64,000 bases of DNA from Farysia itapuensis (GCA_023212645.1 JALBYC010000014.1:124001-188000); one strand, 5' to 3'. Shown: positions 39,849-50,774, counted from the first letter of the stretch. Numbers and translations are program-made. The notes: generated by a model not told the origin, from the sequence alone.

Positions 39849-42350
39849 ATGAGCACTCCAGAAGATGCGGTACAGACGCTTCGGAAGTCTCTGGCAGAGC
39901 TTATACCAACGCTGCTGAAAAGTCTGTCGAGTCTCTATCAGCAAGATCCGCCACATGTGGCTCCAGATGTCACATTTGCTATGCTTCGCCCACTGGTCGC
40001 GGCCAGCGATGTCAAGCGATCATTGGAGCTTAAGTCAACATCAGCTGCAAGCTCTGATACGTCGGATCTAGAGACTCGACTGCGAAACCTATGTATTGAA
40101 GTCAGCAAGAACGACCTTCGCAAACTTATCTTTGAGTCGGCGTCCAACTTCCCTCAGTTAGACTCTCCAGACGAGACACTTTCCCAGAAAGCACTTAAAG
40201 AGACGTTTTATCGTCTTGATATAGCCCTTGCTTTTGTCCTGGAAGGCCTTGTTGACGATAGATTTCCATTGACGATAGTCGAAGAGCTTATGGAGGTCAA
40301 CGCGGTCCCGACGTGCTCGCATCTCTTCCGCTATATCGAGTCTAGAGTCAAACAGCTGACCCTTGGCCTAAGTCCCAGCAAAGGCAAAGGTCTCGTTCTG
40401 CTCAGAATCTGCAATGAACTCCTACGTCGGCTGTCAAAGCCGTCTCAGATTCACACCGTATTCGCTGGTCGCATCCTCAGCCTAATTGCTGCAGTCTTCG
40501 GAATCAGCGAGCGCGGTGGCGTCAACATGGGCGGACTTTTCAATGTCGAGAACACAACAATCGTTGAGGGACCAGACGAGACTGGCGAAGAAGGACAAAC
40601 TTCATCGACGCAGATGGACGGTGAACATGACAAGGATGATGTGTTCAAAGTTGACTATCCTTTCTACGAACTTTTCTGGAGAGTTCAGCGGTTTTTCTCT
40701 AATCCGCGTCTTTTAATGGCCAACGTTGGCAATTCGGAAGAACTTCCGACAAGAGCTCCGTCACCTGCTCTTGGTGAACGCGATGAAGGCGAGGCGCCCA
40801 ACGCTGAAGTTGACCCAGCTCCGGAAGGCGCCAAAGGACCTATGGCAGAGTTCCGTGTGAGCACAAAGAAGATCATGGAGCTCTTTGCTGCGGTGGCTAA
40901 GCGCGAGAAGGAACTCGCAGGTGCGACAGCGGCAGAAGCAACAAAGGACGTTATTCTTCACAACACAAACCGCAGTCAGCTGCAAGTGTTTACAGGTGTC
41001 ACTGGCTACTTTGCCGGCCAAGGGATCAAAGATACCACGGACAGCAACATCCATCGCTCAAAGCGAGTGAAGCCAGATGTGGTCAATGGAGCGAGAACAA
41101 GAGGCTCAAGTGGGGCTTTAACGGATGCGGAAGACCAGGCTGTCAACGAAAGCAGCGATTCGGAAGGTCGTCTGTTCTTTCCTAAGTATCTCACCGGCAA
41201 GAAGCTTTTCGAGTACGAAATCCGCGATGTGTCTTTCCGCAAGCACATCTTGGTACAATTCTTGGTGCTGTTCCAGTACTTGCTCTCCTTTTCTCCTGCG
41301 AACAGGCAAGCACAGAGTGACTGGAAGAACTCATATGTCAAGTCAAATTTCAGACTGGACGATGCAGACGAACGGTGGATTCGCAGCACTTTCCCGGAAC
41401 TGCTGGCACTGATTCGGGACATTCAACCTGACGGACTTCGATTTGCGGAGGCGGTGCGCGAAATTCTGAAGCGCGAGAGCAACTGGATCCGATGGAAAGA
41501 AGATGCGTGCCCATCGATCGAAAAGCTTCCGCTGTCACCAGCTCAAATCGCTGTGTTTGCTTCAGCTCGGGCAAGGCTGTTGAAGGATCCCGAAGAATTC
41601 CCACATAAAGTAGGCACTGCTGCGCTCAGCGAGCTCTGGCAGGATGGGTTGCTTCCACCTGTAACAGGTACCAGAACGAGGGAAGACGATATGGGTAACG
41701 AGATCACAGTATCGACAGATGGCTTGGAGGAGCTGGAAATCCCGCCTCCAATTCCGAGCCTGGAACACTACAACAAGTTAATCAGACGAGAGGAGATGAA
41801 GATTAATCTGCGCAAGAAACAACTCGGAATCAATGCTGACGCTGACCAGACTCAGCTGAGCACAGAAGAATCACTGAAGATGGATCAAGACGAAAAGATT
41901 CAATCCATTATAGAAGGCACGCAGAGTTTGGCATGGAGAGCTTTACGCATTGCCAGTCGAGACAACTTGCATCTCTTTGATCACCTAAAACAGCCGGATA
42001 ACATCGGTGACCTACTTGAGGCGATGAAGCAAGACCGGATTCCAAACCCCAAACGTCGATCCGGGGCACGACGTCCTGTACAAGGTAGGGAAGCACAAGA
42101 CGGGCAAGAGGACGGTGCTATCAGCAACCCAGACAGCCGAAGCACGAACGTTAACCAATTGTCAGATGACGACCCAAAGAAATCTGGTGCACACGGCGGT
42201 GCAGAAGTACAAAGAGGAGCGCAAGAAGCTTCGGATACGGGCCTCAGCGAGGCGTACAACAAGTACAGTGAAGTTGATGCAGTCTCAAGCACCGCCAGCG
42301 GCACAGCGAACGATGGACTGGATGTACACATGATTGACGCAAACTCATGA
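39849..42350 (+). CDS. THOC1: THO complex subunit 1 (THOC1/HPR1)
   Basis: An intronless ORF; ATG 39849 gives 833 aa. THOC1 family marks include ALAFVLEGLVDDRFPLTIVE, then SRVKQLT and KGKGLVLLRICNELLRRLSK, and FAGRILSLIAAVFGISERGG near residues 190-225. A block with FYELFWRVQRFFSNPR follows, and the RKHILVQFLVLFQYLLSFSP helix lies near 480. A Glu/Asp-rich linker sits between them. The last 120 residues are disordered rather than the death domain seen in animals. THO/TREX couples Pol II elongation to mRNP packaging and export and limits R-loops. A longer N-terminal reading frame exists but is not conserved-looking. Confidence 0.92.
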   Translation: MSTPEDAVQTLRKSLAELIPTLLKSLSSLYQQDPPHVAPDVTFAMLRPLVAASDVKRSLELKSTSAASSDTSDLETRLRNLCIEVSKNDLRKLIFESASNFPQLDSPDETLSQKALKETFYRLDIALAFVLEGLVDDRFPLTIVEELMEVNAVPTCSHLFRYIESRVKQLTLGLSPSKGKGLVLLRICNELLRRLSKPSQIHTVFAGRILSLIAAVFGISERGGVNMGGLFNVENTTIVEGPDETGEEGQTSSTQMDGEHDKDDVFKVDYPFYELFWRVQRFFSNPRLLMANVGNSEELPTRAPSPALGERDEGEAPNAEVDPAPEGAKGPMAEFRVSTKKIMELFAAVAKREKELAGATAAEATKDVILHNTNRSQLQVFTGVTGYFAGQGIKDTTDSNIHRSKRVKPDVVNGARTRGSSGALTDAEDQAVNESSDSEGRLFFPKYLTGKKLFEYEIRDVSFRKHILVQFLVLFQYLLSFSPANRQAQSDWKNSYVKSNFRLDDADERWIRSTFPELLALIRDIQPDGLRFAEAVREILKRESNWIRWKEDACPSIEKLPLSPAQIAVFASARARLLKDPEEFPHKVGTAALSELWQDGLLPPVTGTRTREDDMGNEITVSTDGLEELEIPPPIPSLEHYNKLIRREEMKINLRKKQLGINADADQTQLSTEESLKMDQDEKIQSIIEGTQSLAWRALRIASRDNLHLFDHLKQPDNIGDLLEAMKQDRIPNPKRRSGARRPVQGREAQDGQEDGAISNPDSRSTNVNQLSDDDPKKSGAHGGAEVQRGAQEASDTGLSEAYNKYSEVDAVSSTASGTANDGLDVHMIDANS

Positions 42351-42932
42351 CACGCCATCACTTCATATCACAATTCTTTGCGAGTACAGGCTCCCAGACT
42401 GATGCAATGTATTCGATGGAGAGCATTGCGAAGCGCAGTGAGAACGATTGAGGACGCCCGAGCGTTTGATCATCTGGTATCATGTAGAATATCTAGAACG
42501 GCCAGAACGTAGAACGCGAGAACGTGAATAGCGAATGATTCTGATATCTGTAAGAATGCAGTGTGTGAGTATTACCGGACTGACCGGAAGAGCCGTCGAG
42601 CCGCGTGAGCCGGCTTTTTGGAATTCGATTCACCCCGCAAGCGTGTGTGCGTAATAATAATGTGAATCTAGACAAAATCAGACGCCGACTTTGGGCAAAA
42701 GAGCAGTGAACCCAAGCAGCAACACCAGGGCTCTGCATAATGATCAAGGTGCCACTTCATTCTCACAAGACAACTTCCGGAAGGTCGAAGAGGTCCTCTG
42801 CCGTGCGCTTTGCACAACTTACCACCTTTCCACCTTCGCCTTCCGGCTGTCTACCGACCCAATTCCATCAACACCTGCAACCCGGCCACTTTGATCACGT
42901 AGTAGACGAGAGCGGGAACATCACACGTGACC
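42351..42932. other. Intergenic region between THOC1 and AAT2
   Basis: 582 nt between two plus-strand genes. AGAACG occurs four times within 42495-42524 at 7-9-nt spacing. The 150 nt before 42933 are C/T-rich, probably the AAT2 5' UTR. No RNA gene was recognised. Confidence 0.5.
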
Positions 42933-44598
42933 ATGGCTACCGACAGACTGAAGAGTATCAACGGCCACATTGCCGCCTCCAATCCGAAAGACTCTGCAGG
43001 TAAGTTATTACTTATTTCATTCCCTTGCAGCGTGCCCATTGGCAAGATCTCAAGCGACAAAGGAGCGCTGGACTGTTGCAGCGTGTCGCAAGCAGATTCC
43101 AGCCAAGAGGAGCTCACTCTGCATCTGGGTCGGCAATCTCGCGCACTTTTGTCTGTTGGATTCGCTGCCCCGCGAAATTGCGTCGATGCATCGTCGCTCA
43201 AACCCTTCTTCCTGCCTTTGCCTTTCGTTTTCCAACATCCTCTGTCCGATCTGACTGACCGCAATGACCTCTCAAACTGATCCCGTTTCAGCTCTAGCTG
43301 TATGGAGCTCTGTACCGCAGGCTCCCGAAGATGCGTAAGTGCATTAACAACGCATTTGTGCACGACAAAATTGCTGACCTTGAGCGCTTGTTTCGCACAG
43401 CATCTTCAAATTGACAGCCGCTTACAAAGCTGACAAGTACGACAAAAAGGTCAATCTCGGTGTCGGTGCATACCGTGACAACAATGGCAAGCCCTACGTG
43501 CTTCCCTCAGTCAAGCAGGCTCAGTCTGATCTGATCGCCGACGACACAGTAGACCACGAATACTTGTCCATCACCGGCCTGCCCGAATTCACCTCTGCCG
43601 CAGCCAAGCTGATCCTCGGCGCAGACTCTGCTGCGTTGTCCGAAAAGCGTGTGTCTTCAGTCCAGACTATCTCCGGCACAGGAGCGAATCACCTGGGTGC
43701 GGTGTTCCTCGAGCGTTTCTATCAGTTCCAAAAGTTTGGTCTGGAGAAACAGATCTACATCTCGAACCCCACCTGGGCCAATCACAAGGCCATCTTCAAC
43801 TCTGCCGGTATCAAGCCGGTAGACTATCCCTACTATGACTCTAAAACGATCGCCCTTGACTTTGATGGCTTTACATCGACGCTGAAGAGCGCGAAACCGC
43901 AAAGTATCTTCCTCCTGCATGCCTGCGCGCACAACCCTACCGGCGTTGACCCATCACAGGAACAGTGGAAACAGATTGCGGATATCTTTGCCGAAAAGGG
44001 TCATTTTGCCTTCTTCGACTGCGCCTATCAAGGATTCGCTTCGGGTGACTTGGATAAAGATGCTTGGGCCGTCCGTCACTTTGTCTCCCGTAAGACAATT
44101 CCCTTGTTGATCTGCCAGAGCTTCGCGAAAAATGCCGGCCTGTACGGCGAGCGTGTGGGTGCACTCCACGTCGTTTCAGCCACTGCCGAGCAAAATCAAG
44201 CAGTCTTTTCACAGCTGGCTGTCATTCAACGATCAGAGATCTCGAACCCTCCTGCTTTCGGAGCTCGAGTTGTCAAGATGATCTTGACTGATTCCAAGCT
44301 CTTTGCGCAATGGCAGAAAGACGTCTCCGAAATGGCCGGGCGAATCATTGCCATGCGAGAGAGCTTGTTCGAGTTGCTTACCAAGAAGTTCTCCACTCCT
44401 GGCAATTGGGACCACATTCTCAAGCAGATTGGCATGTTTACTTTCCTGGGACTGGACACCAGTCAATGCAAACGGTTGCTGGAAGAAGGACACATCTACC
44501 TCACAGCCAACTCTCGAATCTCTATGGCCGGTCTCACCACCAACAACGTCGAATACGTTGCGAGCTGGATTGACAAAGTTGTCCGCGAGAACAAGTAA
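42933..44598 (+). CDS. AAT2: Aspartate aminotransferase, cytosolic type
   Basis: Three exons (42933-42999, 43292-43334, 43401-44598) encode 435 aa. Intron 1 is 292 nt, intron 2 is 66 nt. The joins restore VWSSVPQAPEDAIFKLTAAY followed by KVNLGVGAYRD, the class-I aminotransferase N-terminus. The PLP lysine is in SFAKNAGLYGERVG (about K280); HACAHNPTGVDPSQEQW and the late arginine region (SRISMAGL) bind substrate carboxylates. It interconverts aspartate and oxaloacetate with glutamate/2-oxoglutarate, serving amino-acid synthesis and the malate-aspartate shuttle. There is no clear mitochondrial presequence and no C-terminal peroxisomal tripeptide (ends ENK), so a cytosolic form is inferred. Confidence 0.95.
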
Positions 44599-44759
44599 TA
44601 AATATTTGGCAATGTCTGTACGGGTTCATGCGATCTTCTTAGAGCATGTTCATGTCAATTCAGGGGTCTAAAACTTTTGCTAGGCTGCAGCATTCAGTCA
44701 TGGCAAGCTGGCTTAAATGGACTTTCCTATTTGCTATTTTAGATCACCCATTGCGTGAG

Positions 44760-45833
44760 TTATGCCTTTGACTTTACTTGCTCGGCGGAAGGAATGCTTT
44801 GCATTGCTCCCTCGCTTTCGCATGCCAAACTGGCCGCACGACTAGCCCATTGCAATGCGTCCATCACAAATTGCGCGTCCTTGGGCTCAGCGCTGTTTAA
44901 CAGCTTCTCGTCGCTCGACGCGACGTTGTGGCCCATAAGAGCGGCTACGAGGTTGCCAGCAAACGTGTCGCCCGCACCTGTTGTGTCCTTGACCTGTTTC
45001 GGCTTGACTGGGGGCACTGAGAAAGTTTGTGGATCCGAATTTGCCAGACGCACGTGTGCCATGACACCCTTTCCGCCTCTTGTCAATACGAGCCATGTTG
45101 TTCCCTGGAATACGGAAAGAGCAGAAAGATCCTCTAGGACCTTTCCAGGTTGGGCATCTTCGTCGCTGCTCGAGGTGTATCGCGGCTGCAAGAGCAGGTC
45201 AGGATTCAAAGTCGAGAGAAGTTCAAGGCCCTCACCTTCGTTGACGATCAGGACGTCCACGAGATTCCAGGGAAAACGCTGAACTTCTTCCGATGAGAGC
45301 ATTGGCGACGGATTGAAGAAGGTTGTGACATGGCTTTTGCTCTTTTGCTTGGCGTAGGTGAGGAATGAGATTGTCGTCTGCAACGGGATTTCGTTCTGCA
45401 GGACCAAGTGCGAAATGCTTTGCTTTGCCGTGTTCCAAACGTGAGCTGGATCAGAAGATCTGCTTTGTGTGGCGTAGTTGGCACCTTTGAGCAGTACAAT
45501 GCTGTTCTCTCCGTCTTGCGCAATCTGGATGAAAGCCCTTCCGGTGGGTGTGTCTTCAAGCACTTCGATGCTACTTGTATCTACGTGTCTCTTTCTGAGC
45601 TCTTCAACTGGCCATGTAGCATCGTTGCCGACCGCGCCGGACAGGGTTACATTGGCACCAGCTAAGGCAATAGCTGCGGAAACATTGGCACCTTTTCCTC
45701 CGGGACGCGATACCAATCCGGACGAGGAGATTGTCTCGCCTGGTTTTACGATGTGAGGCACAAGGAAGGTCTCATCAATGTTGATCGAGGATTTGACCAG
45801 ACAGAAGGTCTTTGTTGAGCTCGAGGCTGCCAT
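44760..45833 (-). CDS. RBK1: Ribokinase (PfkB family)
   Basis: ATG at 45833 gives 357 aa without introns; the open frame upstream to 46025 is hydrophobic and unlike the family. The PfkB marks are present: SRPGGKGANVSAAIALAGA near residue 45 binds the sugar, and DTTGAGDTFAGNLVAAL near 280 carries the catalytic Asp and anion hole. NEGEGLELL lies in the central sheet. The N-terminus (SINIDETFLVPHIVKPGET) fits ribokinase better than adenosine kinase or fructokinase. It phosphorylates ribose to ribose-5-phosphate. It is head to head with a sugar transporter, supporting a catabolic role, though ribose as substrate is inferred. It is convergent with AAT2. Confidence 0.92.
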   Translation of the reverse strand: MAASSSTKTFCLVKSSINIDETFLVPHIVKPGETISSSGLVSRPGGKGANVSAAIALAGANVTLSGAVGNDATWPVEELRKRHVDTSSIEVLEDTPTGRAFIQIAQDGENSIVLLKGANYATQSRSSDPAHVWNTAKQSISHLVLQNEIPLQTTISFLTYAKQKSKSHVTTFFNPSPMLSSEEVQRFPWNLVDVLIVNEGEGLELLSTLNPDLLLQPRYTSSSDEDAQPGKVLEDLSALSVFQGTTWLVLTRGGKGVMAHVRLANSDPQTFSVPPVKPKQVKDTTGAGDTFAGNLVAALMGHNVASSDEKLLNSAEPKDAQFVMDALQWASRAASLACESEGAMQSIPSAEQVKSKA

Positions 45834-46357
45834 TGCGGCACGTATGTGGATCGCCAAAAAGATGGTGTTAGAAACAACAAACGGAAACTCGGGAAAATTC
45901 ATTGATTGAGGCCAAAAAAATTGTCCGAGAGATGTCGGTACGATGACGATACTCCAAAATTGCTCGAGGTTTTGCCGAACGGGTGCACTTTGGTTAAACG
46001 GAAATCTGTCAGTGGGGAAAGACATCGCCGGTCCGGTTCCTGACCATCTGTTTATGCCAGGTCATACGGTGGGGTGGCCTACCCTCGGTTGGTGGTCTCG
46101 CTTGCCGCTTTCGAGAAGAGAAATTGTACTCCGCCCGTGTATGACGCGGATGGTTCTCAGCCAGGTCCACGTCGATGTTTCGACTGGTAGCACCAGATCT
46201 TTGAATTTGCCGCCCTATTCTCCGCATTTCCTTCGAGAAGTATGTGAGGAAGGAGTATATAAGGAGCTGTGCTAGGCGCGGGGAATGCCGACTCAAGCTA
46301 CATAAAGTCGAGTCCCCTTGTCGAGTACTTCGACGCCACCTCATACCCTTCCGCAAT
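45834..46357. promoter_or_regulatory. Divergent promoter, ribokinase / sugar transporter
   Basis: 524 nt between opposed starts. Two GTGGGG words (46012-46017 and 46069-46074) match the SYGGRG consensus of Mig1/CreA-type glucose repressors, which suggests but does not show carbon-source control. A TATA box is listed separately. Confidence 0.5.
46256..46264 (+). promoter_or_regulatory. TATA box of the sugar transporter
   Basis: TATATAAGG lies about 100 nt upstream of the transporter ATG (46358), the usual place for a TATA box in an inducible fungal gene. It is one of the few clear TATA elements in this window. Confidence 0.6.
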
Positions 46358-48253
46358 ATGGTGTCCACTCCAGGCTCGCCAACGAGGGCTCCGACTACAC
46401 CTGTACTTGATCTCGACAACGAGAAGACTACCAAGCTGTTGGACTCGGACAACAATGCCGCTGCTGGTGGCGCAAGAAACATTTACGCTACCGCGTCACT
46501 CAAGCAGCTTGACTCGGCAGATTTCACGCCGTTGTCCGAACCAACATGGAGCAGATTCATCCCCAATATCTATGCCGAGAAGCGGGTGCTCAAGCTCTCC
46601 GCGTTCCAGATGAAGTGGGCTGTACAGGTGGTGGCGGGTATCGCTGTTGCCTTCTTCGGCTTCGATCAAGGCGTCATGAGCGGCGTCAATGAATCCGCAG
46701 ACTATCTGCAGTTGATGGGAACGGCATCCGGAGTCACGGGCAGCGAAACCGAGCGCGACTCGGCAGCCATTGGAGGCATTGTTGCCATATATTACGCTGG
46801 AACGCTGATCGGAGGCTTCCTGGGTGGCCACATTGCCGATCACGCTGGTCGCATGAAGGCTATCTTCATTGCTTGTTTGTGGACCATTCTCGGCGCTTCA
46901 CTACAAAGTTCGGCTCAAAACATCACTTGGATGATGCTTGCACGCGTTATTACAGGCTGCGGAACCGGTATCCTCAACGCCGTCGTGCCTGTCTGGGTAT
47001 CGGAGCTTAGCAAACACACCAAGCGTGGTCAGGCCTTGGGCTTCGAGTTCGTCTGCAACATCTTTGGTCTTGCGCTTGTCTACTGGCTAGCCTTTGGCGT
47101 CAGGAATTATACTACGGGAGGTTTCAATTGGCGTTTCCCGCTAGCATTCCAGCTCGTTTTTGTCCTGATGCTGTTGGTGGCGCTTCCATTTTTTCCAGAA
47201 TCGCCTCGTTGGCTTGCTAAGATGGGCAGAATCGATGAGAGCCGACGCATACTTGCGCGTCTCCGTTCGCAGCCTTATGACGAGCACGATGCAGAGGTGG
47301 CTGCAGAACTTCAGGAGATTTTGGCCGTCGCCAAGCTTGAGCGCATTCGTCAAGACAAAGGAGAAGACAAATTTTGGCGCATGATTGCCGACTCCGGGGG
47401 CGTCCTGCACGTGCGAAGAAGGATCATTCTTGCCATCTGGCTACAAATACTGCAAGAGCTTGCGGGTATTGGTGTAATCACCGTCTACGCACCTACTGTC
47501 TTCCGTCAAGGCGGTTTCAGTGATTACACGGCTCGACTTCTGTCTGGTTTCAACGATGTAAGTCATGAACAAGAGAGAGTAGTGAGCAATTATACTGACA
47601 GTGTATCGCAGATCTCATACATGTTCTCTGTGTTTGTGGCAGTGTTCACATTGGACAGGTTCGGACGTCGTCTCGCGCTATACTGGGGCAATGTTGTCAT
47701 GGGTGTCAGCCTGTTCATCGCTGGCGTCGCAGCCAAGTACGCCTTGCAATACGGACCAGATTCTCCTGCCGAGAATGTCGGGCTGGCAAGACAATGGGGA
47801 GCAGCCCTGGCGGCTATGGTCTTTGTCTATACAGCAGCATTTGGCAGTACTTGGCTGACAATTCCGTGGCTGTACCCGACCGAAATCTTTCCCCTCTTTA
47901 TCCGGGCCAAAGGCGGCTCTTGGAGTGTCTTTGGCTGGTCAATAGGAAATGGTGTCGTGACCGTGATCACGCCGTTTCTCTTCAATGCGATTCAGTACAA
48001 TACTTTGTAAGTCAATCTTTCGCGATGTTGACAGCGGGACGCAGTCCAACTGACATCTCTTGTTTTGTTTCCAAATAGCTTCCTATTTGGTGCACTCAAC
48101 TTCTTCTGTCTGCCCTTTGTCTGGGCATTCTATCCAGAGACAAGTTGTCGATCACTAGAATCGATTGACGAGCTCTTTGTTGGCGAATCTGCCTTTATTG
48201 CTCGGGACAAATCGCTCACACGAGTACCGCATCAAAGCAAAGTAGTGGTCTAG
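46358..48253 (+). CDS. MFS sugar transporter (SP family)
   Basis: Three exons (46358-47557, 47612-48006, 48079-48253) encode 589 aa with about 12 TM helices. Sugar-porter motifs are clear: GFDQGVMSGV in TM1, GGHIADHAGRMK in the 2-3 loop, PESPRWLAKMGR after TM6, DRFGRR in the 8-9 loop, and PETSCRSLESIDELF at the end in place of PETKG. An ~80-residue disordered N-terminus precedes TM1. The first intron is 54 nt, a multiple of three and stop-free, so retention would add 18 residues; the joined product (GFNDISYMFSVF) matches homologues. Substrate cannot be read from sequence; the paired ribokinase points to pentose or hexose uptake. Confidence 0.92.
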
Positions 48254-48701
48254 CATGCTCACATCCCTGGAACTCACAATTCGTACACCCGTCATCTTGG
48301 CGGTTCACCCTTTCATCACGTGCGCTGGAACCTCTGTCCTTTATACGCTCGAAGCTATTTTACCAGATTTGGGCACCGTGATGCAAATGTGATGCTAAAT
48401 AGTGCCATATTATTTGCAAAATATTCAGGTCATGACCGAGACTGAACGTTTTTCTCTGCCAAAGGTGTTAAGAGAATGACGGCCTGATGGTGTTGACGAC
48501 CCGTACACGCTTCCCGAGTCTGTTGTCAGCAAGCTTCGTGTAGACGTGGTGAGGCTAATTGCTTACGTAATCATTTTTGTGATCGCCCTGGTCGCCTCCA
48601 CCGCGTCTGGAAAGCTTCGCATGCGCGGCCCAACGAGCAACACATTCCACCTGCCACAACACACTCACACCAAGAGCGTTCAACATCACAGTTTCGACAT
48701 C
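48254..48701. other. Intergenic region between transporter and RPN7
   Basis: 448 nt between two plus-strand genes, locally AT-rich near 48360-48430 (transporter 3' UTR). The RPN7 frame is open from 48546, but residues before 48702 are not family-like. No other feature was seen. Confidence 0.5.
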
Positions 48702-49947
48702 ATGGACGAAGACAATGTCCTTCCCATTCCCAATCTGAAGCTGCAACAGCACTTGTTCTCCCTGGCACAACACTCTAACCACCTCTCATCCTCTGCTATC
48801 GAGGCATCGAAAACGGCATTGATAGAAGGCATCGAGAAGGACGAGATGGCACCATACTATAAAAAGCTCTTGGCTGACCCATCGCTAAAAGGACTGATCA
48901 AGGAAGACAAGGCACTGATCTCGAAGCTTGAAGCAAGGAACACGGAAGAACTGCAGAAGATTGACCAGAAGCAGAAAGAAGTCGAGGAAAACGAGGGAGA
49001 GCTGGAAGTGAATGGCGTCCTACGACAGAGAGCTTCTTACTATGCCAAGATCGGCGACAAAGAGAAAGCTTTGGAGGCCCACGATCTGGCGATTTCCAAA
49101 GGTGCCGGACTTGGGTCAAAATTGGACCTTACACTGACCAAGGTCCGTCTGGGTCTCTTCTTTGGCGACTCAGATATCGTAATTACCTCGATCGCTGAGG
49201 CCAAGAAGCTAGTAGAAGAGGGAGGTGACTGGGACCGAAGAAATCGACTGAAGGTCTATGAAGGATTGCATCTTCTCTCCATTCGCGATTTTAAGGCCGG
49301 CGGACAGCTGTTCCTCGAGGCTCTCAGTACATTTACCGCGACTGAATTGCTCGAGTACAATGACTTTGTCACTCTTACTGTTCTGGCCAATGCTCTGACG
49401 CTGAAGAGAACGGACCTAAAGAAGAGCATCATCGACTCGCCAGAGGTGTTGCAAGTCATTGACGAGATTCCTCACCTGAGAGCATACATCACCAGCCTAT
49501 ACGCGTGCGAGTACGGCAATTTTTTCCGCGCCTTGGCCGACGTTGAACAAGCACACGTGCTTCCTTCCAGAATACTTCATCAACATGCACGCTACTACGT
49601 TCGCGAGATGCGAATTATCGCCTATTCCCAGCTCCTGGAAAGTTACCAATCTCTGTCGATCGACAACATGGCTACGGCTTTCGGCGTATCCGGCGAGTTC
49701 ATCGACAACGAGCTGTCGCGCTTCATCTCTGCGGGCAGGCTTCCAGCGGTCATCGACAGAGTGCACGGCATCGTAGAGACGCGGAGACCAGATCACAAGA
49801 ACGCCCAATACTCGAAGATTATCAAAGAGGGGGATGTTTTGCTCAGTAAGTGCATCGTGCTGCCCTTGCCGTCTGACGCGACGCTCATTCACTTGCCCTC
49901 TGTCTGCAACAGATTCGTTGCAAAAGCTGTCCAGAAACGCACTATAG
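48702..49947 (+). CDS. RPN7: 26S proteasome lid subunit RPN7 (PSMD6)
   Basis: Two exons (48702-49845 and 49913-49947) encode 392 aa, matching PSMD6 length. MDEDNVLPIPNLKLQQHLF starts the protein. TPR-like helices with ASYYAKIGDKEKALEAHDLA and a C-terminal PCI domain follow (SLSIDNMATAFGVSGEFIDN, then LSRFISAGRLPAVIDRVHGI). The last exon is 35 nt and supplies the conserved helix NSLQKLSRNAL; reading through the intron instead gives an unrelated tail. RPN7 is a horseshoe subunit of the lid and the paralogue of CSN1, also in this window. It is convergent with APT1. Confidence 0.93.
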
Positions 49948-50047
49948 GGGCAATCCTTTGCAAATTGACATCTTGTTCAGCAAAATCAAGTCTACGTTGA
50001 TGTCGAATAAGCAGATGATGACCTTTGCGGCACTATTGGAGAATGAC

Positions 50048-50774
50048 TCAGTCGACTTCGACGAGGCTAATTTGCAAAGGAACAAGGGGGTCAGTTAGAG
50101 GGATTGCTGAGAAATACTGAGCGCGACATACTGGTAAGTGGGTGCATCGAGCTGGTCGGCTCCTTTGAGGAAAGGGATGGCAACGACAAAGACGTATTCA
50201 ACGACTGTGCTCCCGCATTTAGCTACGAGCTCACCAGCTGCCTTGGCCGAACCTCCAGTCGCGATCAAATCGTCAATCACAAGGACTCGAGAGTTAGGAG
50301 CCAGGCCTTCCTTTTGCATCTCGAACACATCTTGTCCATACTCCTTTTGGTAAGATGCCTGAACACACTCGCCGGGCAGCTTGCCGACTTTCCGCACGGG
50401 CACAAACCCACATCCAAGACGTTGAGCGATAGCGGGCCCCAGCAGGAAGCCTCGTGCATCCAGACCCACAACAGCGTCGATCTTTCGGTCACCGTACGGT
50501 ACTGCTCCAGTTTCGAGGCCAGTCTGCGCAGCGCTCGAGCTGGGCAGCTTTGGTATGGTATGCGTGAAGAGGTGTGAAAGGATATTGGTCAGCAACATCT
50601 CGAATGCCAACGGATCGCGGAGCACTGGCAAGATGTCGCAGAATCGGATGCCCTTCTTTGGGTAGTCATCGTAGAATCCTGTTCACGACATCAAACGTCG
50701 TCAGCTCTGTTTGTGCGTCGAGACCTCGATATGTTCTTACGGAAGAGCGATTTAAGATGTGCGACGTCCGACAT
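50048..50774 (-). CDS. APT1: Adenine phosphoribosyltransferase
   Basis: Three minus-strand exons (50741-50774, 50132-50678, 50048-50066) encode 199 aa. The first join gives FRFYDDYPKKGIRFCDILPV, the conserved APRT N-terminus. The PRPP-binding motif is RVLVIDDLIATGGSAKAAGE, and DARGFLLGPAIAQRLG binds adenine. The last exon is only 19 nt: a GTATGT donor, CTAACTGAC branch region and ATTAG acceptor remove 65 nt, so APTY continues as HLVEVD. Without that splice the frame ends in a poorer match (QYVALSISQQSL). APRT salvages adenine to AMP in the cytosol. Confidence 0.92.

Noticed and set aside
42495..42524. Four AGAACG words as a heat-shock element
   Set aside because: Heat-shock elements need alternating GAA and TTC blocks; these are all in one direction and not at 5-nt spacing.
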